Origin: Cochliopodium minus
Lineage: Eukaryota; Discosea; Himatismenida; Cochliopodiidae
DNA: 64,000 nucleotides
Assembly: GCA_024220525.1 (NCBI GenBank)
Contig: JAMYWO010000002.1
Span: 307,432-371,431, forward strand
Reading direction: 5' to 3'
Shown here: in pieces, positions 50,697 through 62,978 of the stretch
How the letters are laid out: every line of letters begins with the position of its first letter
How positions within the stretch are numbered: position 1 is the stretch's first letter
Translations under genes and position numbers: made by a program
Notes under the pieces: generated by a model
The model's input: the letters and a program-made list of their open reading frames with translations, nothing else
Database searches by the model: none
Told to the model about the DNA's origin: nothing

Positions 50697-51871
50697 ATGG
50701 TAAAAAAAGAATCTAATTAGTTATATTATGGAAGATTCGTTTTAATATTAATTTTTATTCTCAAAATAAATAGGATATTGTTAAAGGTATTTACTGATTT
50801 TGAATCAAATTTTTCCATAAACAAAAAATTTTTACCTTTACAAAAAAAAAAAAATTATATAGAATTCACTCTTGCTGGAGAAGTTGTTCAAAAATTTATC
50901 AACTTGGTAAAAAACATTAAAAAATAAATAGACTTTGAAAATTTCATATTTATTTCTCCCTTTTTAACAAAATATAACATATATTTAAAATTTATATATT
51001 TTTTTTATTTCAACAGAAAAACCCAGTTGCTATTGCTATGGTCTTGGCTGGTATCAGAGAAATCATGGAACCTTCTGAAGATGGTGGATCTGGATCAACT
51101 GGAGGTAGTGGAAAGGGAGGAAAGGGAGGAAAAGTAAAATGGTCTTCTGAAAAGAAGGGAACTAATATCCAATTAAGTCCTGATGGACAAACAATGATGA
51201 CTGGTAAAATAAAAATAAATAAAAAAAATTTATTATAATAAATTTTTTCAGCTTAAAAATTAAATCAAATAAATAAACAGAAATTTAAATTATAATTTTT
51301 CCTATTCCCTCAAATTCAAGTTAAATAGATTTTTAATGAATAACTTAATTAAATCTATTTTTTTTTAGGACCATCTTATGTTTCTTGGAATTGTGTCCTC
51401 TCTGAAGACACCTTCTCTGAAGGAGTTCATTATGTTGAAGTATATCTTGATAAAGTAGCAAACGGATACCTCTTCTTCGGTATCTCCTCCTCATCTGGAG
51501 TACCTTATCAAGAATGTATCGGAGGATCTGATCCATCCCTCATTGCTGGTTATGATTCCAGATTCTCACAAGGATCCCATCCTGGAGTTACCCAACACGA
51601 AGGAGTCAAGAACATTCCTAAATTTACTAAATCTCAATATGTTGGTTTGATTATCGATCAAGATAAACACGAATTGACTTATGTCATTGATGGTAAAAAA
51701 ATTTTGGGTTACTCTGGTATTCCAAGTGATGTCCACATCTTTGCATGTGTTGCTCACGATATCTTTATTTCCTTCACCAGACATATTGTTGGAAAAGATA
51801 AAATTGAAAAATATCTCGAAAAGCCAGAAACCGAATATACTCCAAGTGAATGGGTCAAGGAAAGAGTCTAA
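50697..51871 (+). CDS. SPRY-domain protein
   Basis: Exons 50697-50699 (ATG only), 50774-50786 (13 nt), 50863-50906, 51017-51203 and 51369-51871 close at 249 aa. A short helical N-terminus and a Gly/Ser/Lys-rich linker (about 42-60) precede a SPRY/B30.2-like domain with GVHYVEVYLDK, GYLFFGISS, and YVGLIIDQDKHELTYVIDGK. SPRY domains bind proteins. No RING or other catalytic domain is attached. No ATG exists early in the second or third exon, which is why the isolated start codon is favoured. Confidence 0.8.
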
Positions 51872-52025
51872 ATCCATCTCAACCATTTTGAATAAAATCT
51901 TTAAAAATAAACAAAATTTTCTTTTATTTATTTCACATATTGTAAGATTTCATAAGATTAAAAGGATCACAATCATTAGATAAAAATCTTGCCAAAACAA
52001 TAACTTTTTTTTTTATATTTATTTT

Positions 52026-55000
52026 TTATTTATTTTTTCTTTTTGAAAAGAATTTTGCCAAAAATCCAGCCTTCTTTTTAGTATTTGGGATTTTTTGAGA
52101 AGAGTTGGATTTATCATTCACCAAATCCTTTTCATTCTCAAGATCTTCAATATCATATTCCCATTCAGAGGCAGCATCCAAAAGGGCTCTGAGTACATTA
52201 CCAGCAACTTTGGTTTGATTAACAATTTCTCTTCTCCCATCTTTGATAGCACCAACAGATTTCAAAGAATTGTCTTCCAACAAGTGAGAAAGTTTTTCAG
52301 TGTGCATCTCTAGATCTAATTGCAAATTTTCAAAGATATCCTTATTTACAGATTTTGCATCAAGAGGTCTAAAATATCCAAAAACATAACTCAATTTCAA
52401 AAGATGACGATTTTTCAATAGTTGCAAAATAGCATCTGTGTAAAAAGAACAAGCCTGTTCGGACAAACCACAATTTTCCATGAGTTGCATTCTGATTAGA
52501 GGAGAGGCGTCAAAAAGTTTTTTTTCAAAGTGGAAAGATCTGTTGTGGTTGTTGTATCTCTCTGAATAAAATTGAAATCTCTTCAACTCTTCCTGTTTTT
52601 GTAATATGTTCTCATCATCTTCAAATTGTTTATTACATTTGTGAGTGTTGTATCCATCTTGACCACCTTTTTTATTAAAAAAAAATGTGATTGTTTAAAA
52701 AAAATAATAATTTAAAAAATTAAAAACAAACCTTTTGGACCACTACCAAATTTACCCATACATAACCAACAAAAGTGATACTAAAAATAATTTTTCATTT
52801 TTTTTTTTTCAAATTTATTTTTCATTTATTTTTAAAAAAAAGTTTTACGCCACATAAAGTACATTTAACGTGATTACAACCTCCGTTCTTTTGAATGTTA
52901 GTCTGACATTTAGTACATTTTCTTGTAATTGTGGCAATCAGTTGATCATTCAAAGAATCATCCCCTCCATCATGTTTTTCCTTCCATTTTCTTTTAAAAA
53001 AAAAAAATAAATAAATGATTTTATTTTATTTTATTTTATTTCATTTATTTATTTATTATTTTGTTTATTTTTCATTTATATTTTGATTTTTTGTTCAAAA
53101 ATTTTTTATTTTTTTTTATTTTTTTTTACCTCCACATTTTACAAGAACAAGGTCTGTGATCTTCTTCAACACATCTGAAACAGAAAACATTCCCACAAAG
53201 GCAACTCACTGCCTCATTTCTGTTTTCATTAATCTGATGCAAAATGATAGCATTGTGGCACCCTCTACCAGTACACCACCTATGTATTTTTTTTTAAACA
53301 TTTAGTGTTTTATTTCTTTTTTAAAATTTTTATTTTTGATAATTTTTTTTCATTTACAAAAATAAAATATTTTTGATTAATTTTTTTCAATGTTTTATTT
53401 CATTATTTTTTAATTTACAATATATATATATATTTTAATTTTTCATTATTTTCGATTATTTAATAATTTTGGTCAATTTTAAATTATTTTTTATTATTAT
53501 TTTTTATTATTATTTTTATTATTATTTTTATTATTATTTTTATTATTCTTTTTTAATTTTCATTATTTTTTTTAATTTAATTCATAAAATTTTTTTACCT
53601 GATGGAAGGATTATCGTCTACAAAAGACTTGATGAGAGAGTCTTTGTATCTCTGCTCTTCTTCCTCATCTCCCAAAAGCTGCAGGACGATGATTTCATCA
53701 ATCACCATGTTGCAACCCTTCCCTGGACATATGATCTTGTTTTTCTTGACAGAAACTTCTCTTGATAAATAATCTTCCCAACAAGCTATTTTTTTCAAAA
53801 AAAAAAATAAAAAAAAATTATTGTTTAAAAATTCAAACAAAAATTAACTGAAAATTATGAAAAGAAAAATTTATAATTATTGAAAAATGTAAAGAAAACT
53901 TCATCTAAAATAAATTTTAATACAAAAATTTTTTTAAAATTTAATTTTTTAAAATTTTAAAAGAAAAGATATTATTTCTCAAATAATTTTATTTTAAAAA
54001 TAATTGGTTATTTTTTTACTGAGGCAGTACTTGTGTCCACAAGGCAAACTAGTGAGGGTGGAAGTGTCGAAACAAATCGGGCAGTCTCCTTCTTCCCTTA
54101 AAACAGGAGTGTCGAACATCAACTCGAAACTTGCACGATTATTTACAATCAGTTCGGGTTCAACTAAAAATGTAAAAAATTAAAAAATGAAAATAATTTT
54201 TAATGTCAAAAAATAATTTAACTAATAATTATTTTTTACCTTCTTTTTCTTGAATGGAAAAATCACCAGAAAGTTCATTAGAAGAAATAGAAATTCCGAT
54301 TTTCTCGCATATATTAACAGGATCCAATGTGTAGGCCTCTAATGCTTTGTCGGCATCCCAACGGAAGCTCTGTAGAAGGGTTCTCGCTTGGGAAAAAGTG
54401 ATGGTGGACAAAACACTGTGTACTTTAATCAAAGCTTCTTGTTGTTTGTTTATTATATCAGAAGGTGTTAATACGTCGAATGGTCTTTCTATTTTAAAAA
54501 AATATTTTAAAATGAGTTTTTTATTTGGAAAATGTGAGACTAATAATTCAATTCAATTTTGAAAATGATAACTGGAATTATCAAAAATTATTTTTGGTGA
54601 TTTTTTTTTTTAAAGATTGATACAAATGATACATTTTTTATGGTAGTTTTGAGTCTTTGATATGATATTTTTAATAAACCAGCTCAAAATTTTTGTAACT
54701 TTGTTTTCCGGATATTAATTGAGGAACAATAAAAATTTAAATTGTGACATCTCTTTATGTCGGAGTGATTTCTCCTTCTTTTTGATTGAGTTTTTTTTTA
54801 CTATATAATCTTTGTATGTGAATTATTTTTAGTTAGAAATATAAAGAAGAGTCGTATTTTTTTTATTGAAGATTTGTTAATTTGAAATTCTTTGGAAGAG
54901 ATATTTATTATAAGTAATTGGGTATTCAAGATGAAGGAATATGAATTTGAGTATAAATTCTCGACATTTCAAAAATACTGACATATATGCGATTATTTAA

Positions 55001-55286
55001 TAACCTTATTCTTCAAATTGAATTAATATTGGGTAATATTATTGTGAAATAAGTTATTTTGTTGATGGTCATTTCAATTATGAGTTGATATTATTAAAAT
55101 ATTTTAATTGTTTTTTTTACCCAATATGAATGATACACTCGATAAGCCCAGATCCTCTGCATTTTCATTTTCTTCTCCACTATCACTTGTTATTTCGTGC
55201 CAAGATTCATCCTCATCGTTCACAGATGAATCATCACTTTTATCATTGCTAATATCTTCTTTGCCATCAGAATCATCATCTCTCAT
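52026..55286 (-). CDS. ariadne-type RBR E3 ubiquitin ligase
   Basis: Eight exons (55286-55121, 54488-54240, 54163-54020, 53785-53599, 53279-53130, 52990-52849, 52780-52732, 52666-52026) close at 575 aa, near the size of human ARIH1. An acidic N-terminus leads to a UBA-like region (FDVLTPSDII...FRWDADKALEAY), RING1 (CPICFD...LPCGHKYC), IBR (WCTGRGCHNAI...CLCGNVFCFRC) and RING2 (CTKCQTNIQKNGGCNHVKC), whose GGC Cys accepts ubiquitin, then the autoinhibitory Ariadne domain (RFQFYSERYNNH...). Order and motifs leave little doubt. The first intron is 632 nt, far above the local norm. Confidence 0.93.
53487..53550. repeat. (TTATTATTTT)n low-complexity tract in an RBR intron
   Basis: Repeated TTATTA/TTTT units in the intron after RING1-linker exon 53785-53599. 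Simple-sequence DNA. Confidence 0.8.
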
Positions 55287-55393
55287 TTTGAAAATCTAAA
55301 CTCAATTTTTTTTATTCTATTTTTGAAAATAAATTTTGAAATGGAATAACTCTAAACAATCTTAAAATATTGATTTATTTATTTGAAATTCTA

Positions 55394-57065
55394 TTAATAA
55401 AAATTGTTTTCTATTCTCACTCTCTTTCTTCTCATTCTTGTATTCTCAGGTTCTTGGTTTTCTTCTCCAACTTTGTAAGCTCTTTTTAAATCTATCAAGA
55501 AGGACACAGAACAGTTTTCAAATATGTTGTAAATCAATGGTTTTGGAATTTTGAGGTGTTTTTGTTGGTGGAAATGAATGTTAAAACATAAAAGAAAACA
55601 TTCAATTTTTTGTTTAAGTTCTTCTTCAAATAGAGAATGTTTCACAACACTCCAACATGGTTTTTGAGAAATTCTTTTGTTAATCTCCAAAAAATAACTC
55701 AAATCATTATCAGTTGGTACTTTGAATTTAATCTCAATAAGAGAGTGATTTACTCTTAAGATCCCAAAGAGTTTTGATAAAGGAACGTAACTTTGAAGTA
55801 ATCTGAGGCTTTGGAGAGTGTTATTTGATTTCAAATAATCTAAAGACTTGACTTTTTCTTCGTTGAGAGTTAAATCAAGACGAAGATGTTTGAGGTATTT
55901 GTTTTTTTTTAAAGACAAAAAGATTTGTTCAATCTCTTCAAAGCAAGGACTATAATTTCCTAAATCAAGAATCTCCCATTTTTTATGAGCAAGAAGTTTT
56001 GGAAGGAATAAGGAGGTTTCTTCTTCATTTATAAAACGATTTTTCCCCAAATACAAGTATCTGATGGATTCATTATTTTCAAGGCCTTCTGAAAAAAAAT
56101 CACACTTTGGGCCGAGAGGGTAATGGCGAATTGTTCTAAAAAAAAATTAAAAATTAAAAATTAAAAATTAAAAATTATTACATTTTTTGAAGAGATTTTG
56201 TTACAGAAAGAAATTTGTTAAGTTCATTGTTTTGAATAGTGCCAGGATTGCAAGGTAAATACAGAGAAGTAATTCCTTCATGCTTTTCTAAGGACTCTAA
56301 AATGGAAAAGATCTGTTTTTTTTCAAGATTGACAAAAATTTCAAGTTTTTTGATATTCTTGTTTGAATCTAAAATATCAGAAATGTAATTTTTCTTCAAA
56401 TAGTTTTGAATGTAAGGTGAGTTCAAACAAAGGGAGGTCAAACTTTTGCTTTTTTTGAATTCCTCACAAATTGGTCCAAACACAAACGTATCGATCACTT
56501 CTTCTTCTGTCTCAAGTAAATATGCAAATGAATTGATGTTTCTATTCAAAGAAAGCAACTTTGAAATAGCGATGGAAAATCTTTCATCAACGTTATAATC
56601 TGTTATTATCAATTTTCTAATCTTCTTGTTGCCTTCTATCTCTTTAAAAAGTTTTATTGCTTTATCCTTTGAATCTTCTCCCTCATCATCTCCAAAATGA
56701 GAGATCAATTCTAATTTTTCAATCGTCAAATTTGATTTCATCGTGTCACAGAATCCATTCCATTCTTTCTTATTGATATTCTGGAGAATCATTATCGACA
56801 GAGATTTGAGGGTCTGTGTATTCCTGAGATATTCTAATAAATTGGGAAAATATTGTTCCCATTGCCAATCAAAATACAATTCCTCTAATTTATCTATTTC
56901 AATCAATTCTTTAAAAAACATTATTTCATTTTCTTTGATCAAATACAAATCTTTGTCTCCCAATTTTTTTTTCTCTCCACTTTTCATTTTCATTAACATA
57001 TCTTCAAAATTTTCTTCTTGTTCTTGATCAATTGTATTTTTATTGTTGTGGGTTCTTGTCATCAT
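55394..57065 (-). CDS. leucine-rich-repeat protein
   Basis: Two exons (57065-56182 and 56135-55394) close at 541 aa. Irregular LRR units recur from about residue 55 to 430, for example LEELYFDWQW, LKSLSIMIL, IEKLELISH, LTSLCLNSPYI, IRYLYLGKN and LQSLRLLQSY. The N-terminus is charged; the C-terminus is helical and ends in a basic RMRRKRVRI stretch. There is no signal peptide, kinase or NBS domain, so it is an intracellular LRR scaffold of unknown role. The two-ATG start (MMT) leaves the exact start ambiguous by one codon. Confidence 0.8.
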
Positions 57066-57652
57066 TTCTTTATTATGATCAAAATAAAGCTTGGTTCGAA
57101 AAGAAATTTTAAATTTTTTTTAATTTTAATTTAAAACAGAAAATAAATTAAAATTTGAATTTAAATTTAGAATTAATGGAAAATTAAAATAAAAAATGTA
57201 ATTGTCATGTTTATTTAATTGTAAAACTTCAAAATAGTTTCTTAGCCGCATGAGTAATTTCCCAAGAACATTCAATCCATTTCCGTCTCCCATCACACCA
57301 AATTTTCATTAGAAGTGTTTTCAACAAGGATGATTTGACTTGTTGTGATCATTTTTTCTTATAGCTCTTCATTTTCAATTAATTTCTCAAAAGAGCTATT
57401 TTCATGGTTTTAACTTTTTTTGCTTCTTCTTTTTTATCTCTTTAAAGCCAATCTTGAAAACATTCTTTTTCAAAAAAAGAAATTAATTTCTTTAAAAAAA
57501 AAAAACAAGTTAAAATCAAATCCATTAACAGAATATTTGCCCTTCCAGCTTGTCTATTCATTTATTTTTTCTTTCTCTTTTTGAATTTTTCTTTGAAGAA
57601 TTAAAATAAAAAAAATTGATCTCTTCATAGAAATATATCCATTTGTTAAAAA
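57066..57652. other. divergent intergenic region with structured island
   Basis: About 590 bp between the LRR (minus) and mitochondrial-type (plus) gene starts. Bases ~57230-57400 are less AT-rich than the flanks. This stretch holds two inverted repeats, CAACAAG/CTTGTTG at 57322-57345 and ATAGCTCTT/AAGAGCTAT at 57361-57399, and a 26-codon minus-strand reading frame at 57309-57229. None can be assigned. Confidence 0.5.
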
Positions 57653-60600
57653 ATGAAGAAATTTTTAAAGAGTAAAATAACATCAAAACTCTCCAATAAT
57701 TTCTTCAATACCTTTAGTGGATTGAAAAATATCTCAAAGAAGAGAGGAATTTATGATCTGAAGATAGGAAATAAAGATGTGTTCAAATATAGCAACAATA
57801 TGATGGGAAATGCAAGAATATATAGACAATATTCAACAGATGAGAATCTACCTGAAGAAGATCTCAATACAGAATATGACAGAAAATTGAAAGAGAAAAA
57901 AGAAAAAGAGATCAAAAGAAGAGAAGAATTCAATAAATTGATAGAGGATAAAAAGATGGAAGAAAGGAAATCCTTGGAGACTGAAAAAATCAAGAAATTG
58001 GAAGAAGAATTGGAGAAAAAGTTGGATGGATTCGAGAAGGAGGAGAGGGACAAGAAGATGAAGGTACATTTCGATTATCAATTGCTTATAAAGTATTTGC
58101 AGAGGGATTCTCAGATCAACAACATGGTGGAGGTTTTGTTGGATAAATTATCAAAATTAGGAAAAGTAACAAGGGATGATCTCAAGAGATTAGGATTCCC
58201 ACCATACGTAAATAATCCATCAAAAATATATATCATCTTTTAAAATTAAGGAAATATATTTTTTGAAACATTATCATTACAATTATCACAATATGCAAAT
58301 TACAAACCTATCTTTAATATTTCCTTTATGATTTACTTATTTACATGATAGGTTGAAACTGCAGAAGAAGCATTGAAATGGACGAGAGAAGCTGAAGAAA
58401 GAAAACAATTATGGTATTTATTCCTTTCCACCATGATGGATGTTCAAAACAACGATCCATCATGGAGAGATAATGTATGGGTTCTTTTGGATAATGCAAA
58501 AACAGAAGAAGAGAAAAAACTTTGGAGCGAAATGTATCACATGGAAAAAAGATACGAAGATATCGTCATTCCACTGGGATCTGTAGTGAGAAATACACTT
58601 ACCAGCTTGGTGAAATCATCAATCAGATCGAGAAAAAGATTAGAAGATTTCAGCTACTATTCTGATTACCTCAAAGAAAAGACTTTGTCTCTTTTTGGGA
58701 ACATGTACTCTGACTTTATAAAATTTATGGAGGATCCTATCGAGAAGAGATCTTGGTACAACCAAGAAAAAGCTATCGATCAACTTCTTTCAGAAAATGA
58801 GTTGTATTTAGATGTGAAACCTGCTTTTTATGATGAACATGAACCCAGAGTAACCAGGGATCCAATTAATATCAAAGCAGAATTGGACAACGTAACATTG
58901 CAATATAGGTTGTCGCAAACTACGGTCTCAACTTCACAGGAACTCTTTGAAAACAAGCGTCAACTGGGAGATGAACTTAAAGATGCTAAACTCGCAAGAA
59001 GAAAGAATAGATTGGGTGTACCTATATTCAACTTTCAAATCAACAAAGATGGAATTTTGTACAGAATTTATTACACTCTGATCGGTTCTTATATTGGTTA
59101 CATCATCTTATTTCTTTTCACTGTGCCATTTTTGTTTCAATACAAAAATTACATTCAAAACAACAACCGTAGAGAAGAAGAGGGCTTATATTTTGAACAA
59201 AGATACATCTCTACTTGGATAAGCAAGTTCTCCAATTTCATGGCAGATTACATCAGTAAAGATAGCGTTTTTATGCACAACATGGGAAACGAAGTTTTCT
59301 TCAACCCCGAAGAGGTTCTTTTGTCTTCAGTTGACACCCAAAAAGGAGAGATTTTTTACTTGTACATGCCACTTCATGGATACGAAAGAACTGCTTTTGC
59401 TACGGTTACTTTCGAGAAATGGAAAGATCAAAGAAACTTTGATTTTCTTGCTTTAAGACCAACCAGCATCTTCATAGACTTTTCAGATACTACCACTTAC
59501 TTTGCTCCTATTGAAGATGATTGTTTCTTCAACTTTTACGATTGGCTTGAATTCAAGACTAACCCTCTAATTGAAATTCCAAAGGGAAAACGTTACCAAA
59601 ATTTCTTTGATAACAAACACGGCCTTTTTGATTGGGGATTTGGTGCTTCTCCTACTCGTTTCACTACTGGTACCTTGCAAGCCCATGGCACTACCAGAGT
59701 GATCCAAGATAACACCGATCGTTCTTACTACTTTTCTCATTTGATCAATCCTGTTCTTAGATTCCCAACAAAGAGGATGAATGAAATAAACTCTTTTTTC
59801 TCCAAAAAAAACCTTTCTTTTTTGGATGAGAATGATCGCACTACTTTTCAGATAAGACGTTGTTCTTTGTTGTTAGATCACTTTAAATCACCAAAAGCTC
59901 TTTCCAACCTTTCGGACAATGATCTGGAAAATCTTTTTGATTCCGACTTGAGCGATAACGATGTTGCTTTCTACCTCAACAACATTGACCTCCAAAACCA
60001 ACAAAAACAAACATTCGAATACATCCAACATTCCTTAGACAATGAAAAATACGAATATTTGGAAAATGAGGTTTTGGAAGTAGATCAATTGCCACTTGTT
60101 TCTTTCGACCAAATCCCTGTTTTCTCCAAACAAAAATGGGTTCCTCCTACTAAAGAGTTTATGACAGAAAACATCCAATATCTCACCAAAAACTCTTTAT
60201 TCCGCCCTGTTGAAGACAATGATCCCCTCACTTGGAAGAAGTCCCGCCATTACATCAAAAGATTGGATGAGAATGGACCTTCTCCTGTCGTTTGTGATGT
60301 CCCTTTTGATCAATTTCCTGTCGAGTATTTCTTGTCTACTCCTCGTGTTTATGACAAGTACGATCAGTTTGCAAATGATCCTAATTACTTGTACTTCCTC
60401 TCCGAAAATGAAAAGAAAAGGGTCCTTTCTGATATGAATGATAGTCTTCTCAGCATTTATCCTGCTCCTGATTACTTAAAATGGCACCAAAACAGGTTTT
60501 TTATTTTATAAATTTATTTTTAATTTATTTTTATTATTCTTTTAAGAAAACCTTTCTTTTTGGAAGAGATCTTCCCATCTTCTTTTGCTAACGTAAGCAC

Positions 60601-60883
60601 AGAGAAAGTGGAAGTGGAATTGACATTGGAAGATTCCTCCCAAGTAGAAGAGATTCTCGAGTTGAGAAACATTGTAGAAGAAGAAATGGCTTATGATCCT
60701 TCCCTCAAAACTGCAGTTTTCCACCATCTCAACCATTATTTGGAGGGAAAGAACACTTTTCCTTTGTACAAAGACAGATTTGTTTCAGATAAGGAAAGCA
60801 AAAACTTTGCCTTTTTCCGCCGTTTTAGAACTAGACCTCATACCACTGAGAATATTGACAAACCTACAAATTTTTATCCTTGA
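57653..60883 (+). CDS. 1011-aa mitochondrial-type membrane protein, unknown
   Basis: Exons 57653-58207, 58352-60495 and 60547-60883 close at 1011 aa with a TGA stop. The first ~65 residues are basic, Ser/Asn-rich and end in RIYRQYSTDE, like a matrix presequence. A strongly charged coiled coil follows (about 70-145). A single clear membrane helix, TLIGSYIGYIILFLFTVPFLF, lies near residue 430. The rest is a large soluble region with no domain I recognise. An inner-membrane-anchored protein is the simplest reading. It is not LETM1 or a known respiratory subunit as far as I can see. Confidence 0.75.
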
Positions 60884-60953
60884 ACATATATATTTTATTA
60901 AATTATAATTTAAATTAATATTATTAAATTATAAAAAAAAATAAATAAAAAAA

Positions 60954-61568
60954 ATGAATATAGAGAAATCAAAATGTTTGTGGGATAAAAATCAGAGCTA
61001 TAAAACACCTCCTTATTTATATTCATTCATAAATTCTCATTTCAATCTGATTGTTGATATAGAAAAAGCCTTTGATCCCTGCATCTACCTGGAAGAATGG
61101 GATCCCAACAATCATTTCGATGCCCTCAAAGATGATTGGGATATACAAGCTAAGAAATGTGATCAACAAGCACAAATCCTTTATGTGAATCCCCCATTCT
61201 CAAAGGATAGAAATGGTGAGAATGGTCCTTATCATTTCTTTCAAAGATGCCTTATTGAATGTAAGAAGGGAAGAATCATTTTTTTGATATATCCAAAACC
61301 TGATCGATATGACACCAATCTTTTGATGGAGATAGATAGGTATGCTCATACCATTATCGAATTGCCACCTATCCATTTCGCCAGAAAGGGTTTTGACGGG
61401 CAATTCAGATATTTCAGGGAGGGATTAAAAGATCCGCCACTCCTTTTGTTGAAGCTCGATGGGAGGGAATTTGATATCGATTATGATTCAAAGATAGAAT
61501 ATATAAACCATCCATTCAGCTATAAGGGTCTAATAAATCTTAACAAGACAATGATCAAATTAGAATAA
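60954..61568 (+). CDS. phage-type Dam-like DNA adenine N6-methyltransferase
   Basis: Intronless, 204 aa. It resembles the short phage/bacterial Dam family (PF05869 type): Trp10, TPPYLY (18-23), VDIEKAFDP (34-42), DALKDDW (56-62), the catalytic VNPPFS (78-83; a [DN]PP[YFW] motif) and IIFLIYPKPDRYDT after it. These enzymes transfer a methyl group from S-adenosylmethionine to adenine N6. The length matches the family. Base composition and flanks match the host, so contamination is unlikely, but the lack of introns in an intron-dense neighbourhood fits horizontal acquisition. Motif I is not obvious, as is usual in this family. Family call is inference from motif order. Confidence 0.7.
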   Translation: MNIEKSKCLWDKNQSYKTPPYLYSFINSHFNLIVDIEKAFDPCIYLEEWDPNNHFDALKDDWDIQAKKCDQQAQILYVNPPFSKDRNGENGPYHFFQRCLIECKKGRIIFLIYPKPDRYDTNLLMEIDRYAHTIIELPPIHFARKGFDGQFRYFREGLKDPPLLLLKLDGREFDIDYDSKIEYINHPFSYKGLINLNKTMIKLE

Positions 61569-61598
61569 AAAATATGTTCGCAACAACATGCAAGTTTG

Positions 61599-61753
61599 TT
61601 ACTGATGTTCACTGCCTCGACCAACCAACTTGCTATCTTTGAAATAAAAAAAGGGTTATCAATAAAATAATAACTTACCCGTTCAGAACAGGTGGGATTT
61701 GCTTTTCTTCTTCTTCACATAGACAAAGATACTATCATGGTCAAAAACATGAA
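61599..61753 (-). other. unassigned spliced-looking segment
   Basis: Less AT-rich than normal spacer. On the minus strand an exon-like stretch 61753-61679 ends at CGG|GTAAGT, and a 42-nt intron closes at TTTCAAAG|ATAGC (exon from 61636). One frame continues across the intron to a TAA at 61601-61599 but contains an in-frame TGA at 61685-61683. No product is recognised; it could be a non-coding RNA, part of the PARN 3' UTR, or a gene relic. Confidence 0.35.
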
Positions 61754-61876
61754 CTTAGTGAAAAGAAATTGGCTCAAATTAATTGCCAAATACTCTTAAA
61801 CTTTAAAACATAAAAACTTTTCTTGTAAGAAAATAGTTTTTTCAAACAACAAGTAATTTAATAAAAATAAAGATAT

Positions 61877-62947
61877 TTAAAAAATGTGACACATGCTGGG
61901 AGATTCATTAATCCTTTGAGGAATCTCTCCCTCCTCCAACTCCGACTCATTGTTAATACCAACCTCCTCAAGAACCTCTTCAAACACGATCTCCTCCCTC
62001 TCCTCCACAAGAGACCTCTTTGATCTAATCTTCTTAGGAACAGGAGAAGCGACATAAGTGATTTGAATTCTTTTCTTAGAGGAATTAATATTATTGTTAT
62101 TGTTAAAACTACTATTAAAACTGTTATTGTTCTCATCGTTTCTTTCGTTTAAAAAAACATTTTTTAAATGAGTGTTATAATCTTCGAGTTTGAAGGGGAC
62201 GTCTCTATTTTGAATTACTTTGATCACTTCTAGGGCGGGGGTGTCTTCTATGGTGACGAAGGAGGAGCGGTCGTCATTCTTGTAGATTTGCACACCGTTG
62301 AATCCGTGGAAGTACTCTGTTATTTCCAACATTGTCAATGAGATATCGTATCCATAAACGAAAATAACATTTTGATCAATGTTCACTAAAAAAAATTTAA
62401 TTGTATCATTTAAAAATAAAATTAAACATGGAATAATAAAATAAAAATAAAAAAATGAAAAAATAAATTAAAAAAAAATGAATGAAATAAAAATGTTGAG
62501 AATTGTAGAAGATAATAAATAAATAAAAAATGTTAAAAATAAAAAAATGTGTTTTTGTTACAATCATCAAATTGGGATTCGAGATCAAAGGACCCATTGT
62601 TGATGTTGATTTTGTTGAAGTATTTGGAGAGGGCAGGATGGCTAACAATCTTGCTTTTGTCATAGTCTTTGTCGGTCCTTGAAATAATTTCATTTGCAAC
62701 TTTTACAAAAACGTATCCTGTCTGAAAAAAAATAAATAAAAATTATTTTATTTTATTCAATATTTTTTTTGATTTTTAATTTTAATTTATTTTCTATTTT
62801 TTTTAACATTTTATTTTTTTTTTGAAAGTTTTATTTTTTTACCATGTAGGCGTCATAACCTGCATTATGCGCTTGTTCGGTGAGTGATAAACCTTCGTGA
62901 AGGCCTAGAACAAAAAAAAATGATCGAATCAAAAATAACTTTTGAAT

Positions 62948-62978
<31 letters not shown>

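Noticed and set aside
60954-61568. Bacterial contamination as the source of the Dam-like gene
   Set aside because: Codon bias, AT-rich flanks and continuity with host genes on both sides within 100-300 bp argue against it, though long reads should confirm.
61683-61685. Selenocysteine recoding at an in-frame TGA
   Set aside because: No SECIS-like ATGA/GA core with an AA loop is visible downstream, no selenoprotein family matches, and TGA serves as a normal stop in other genes here.
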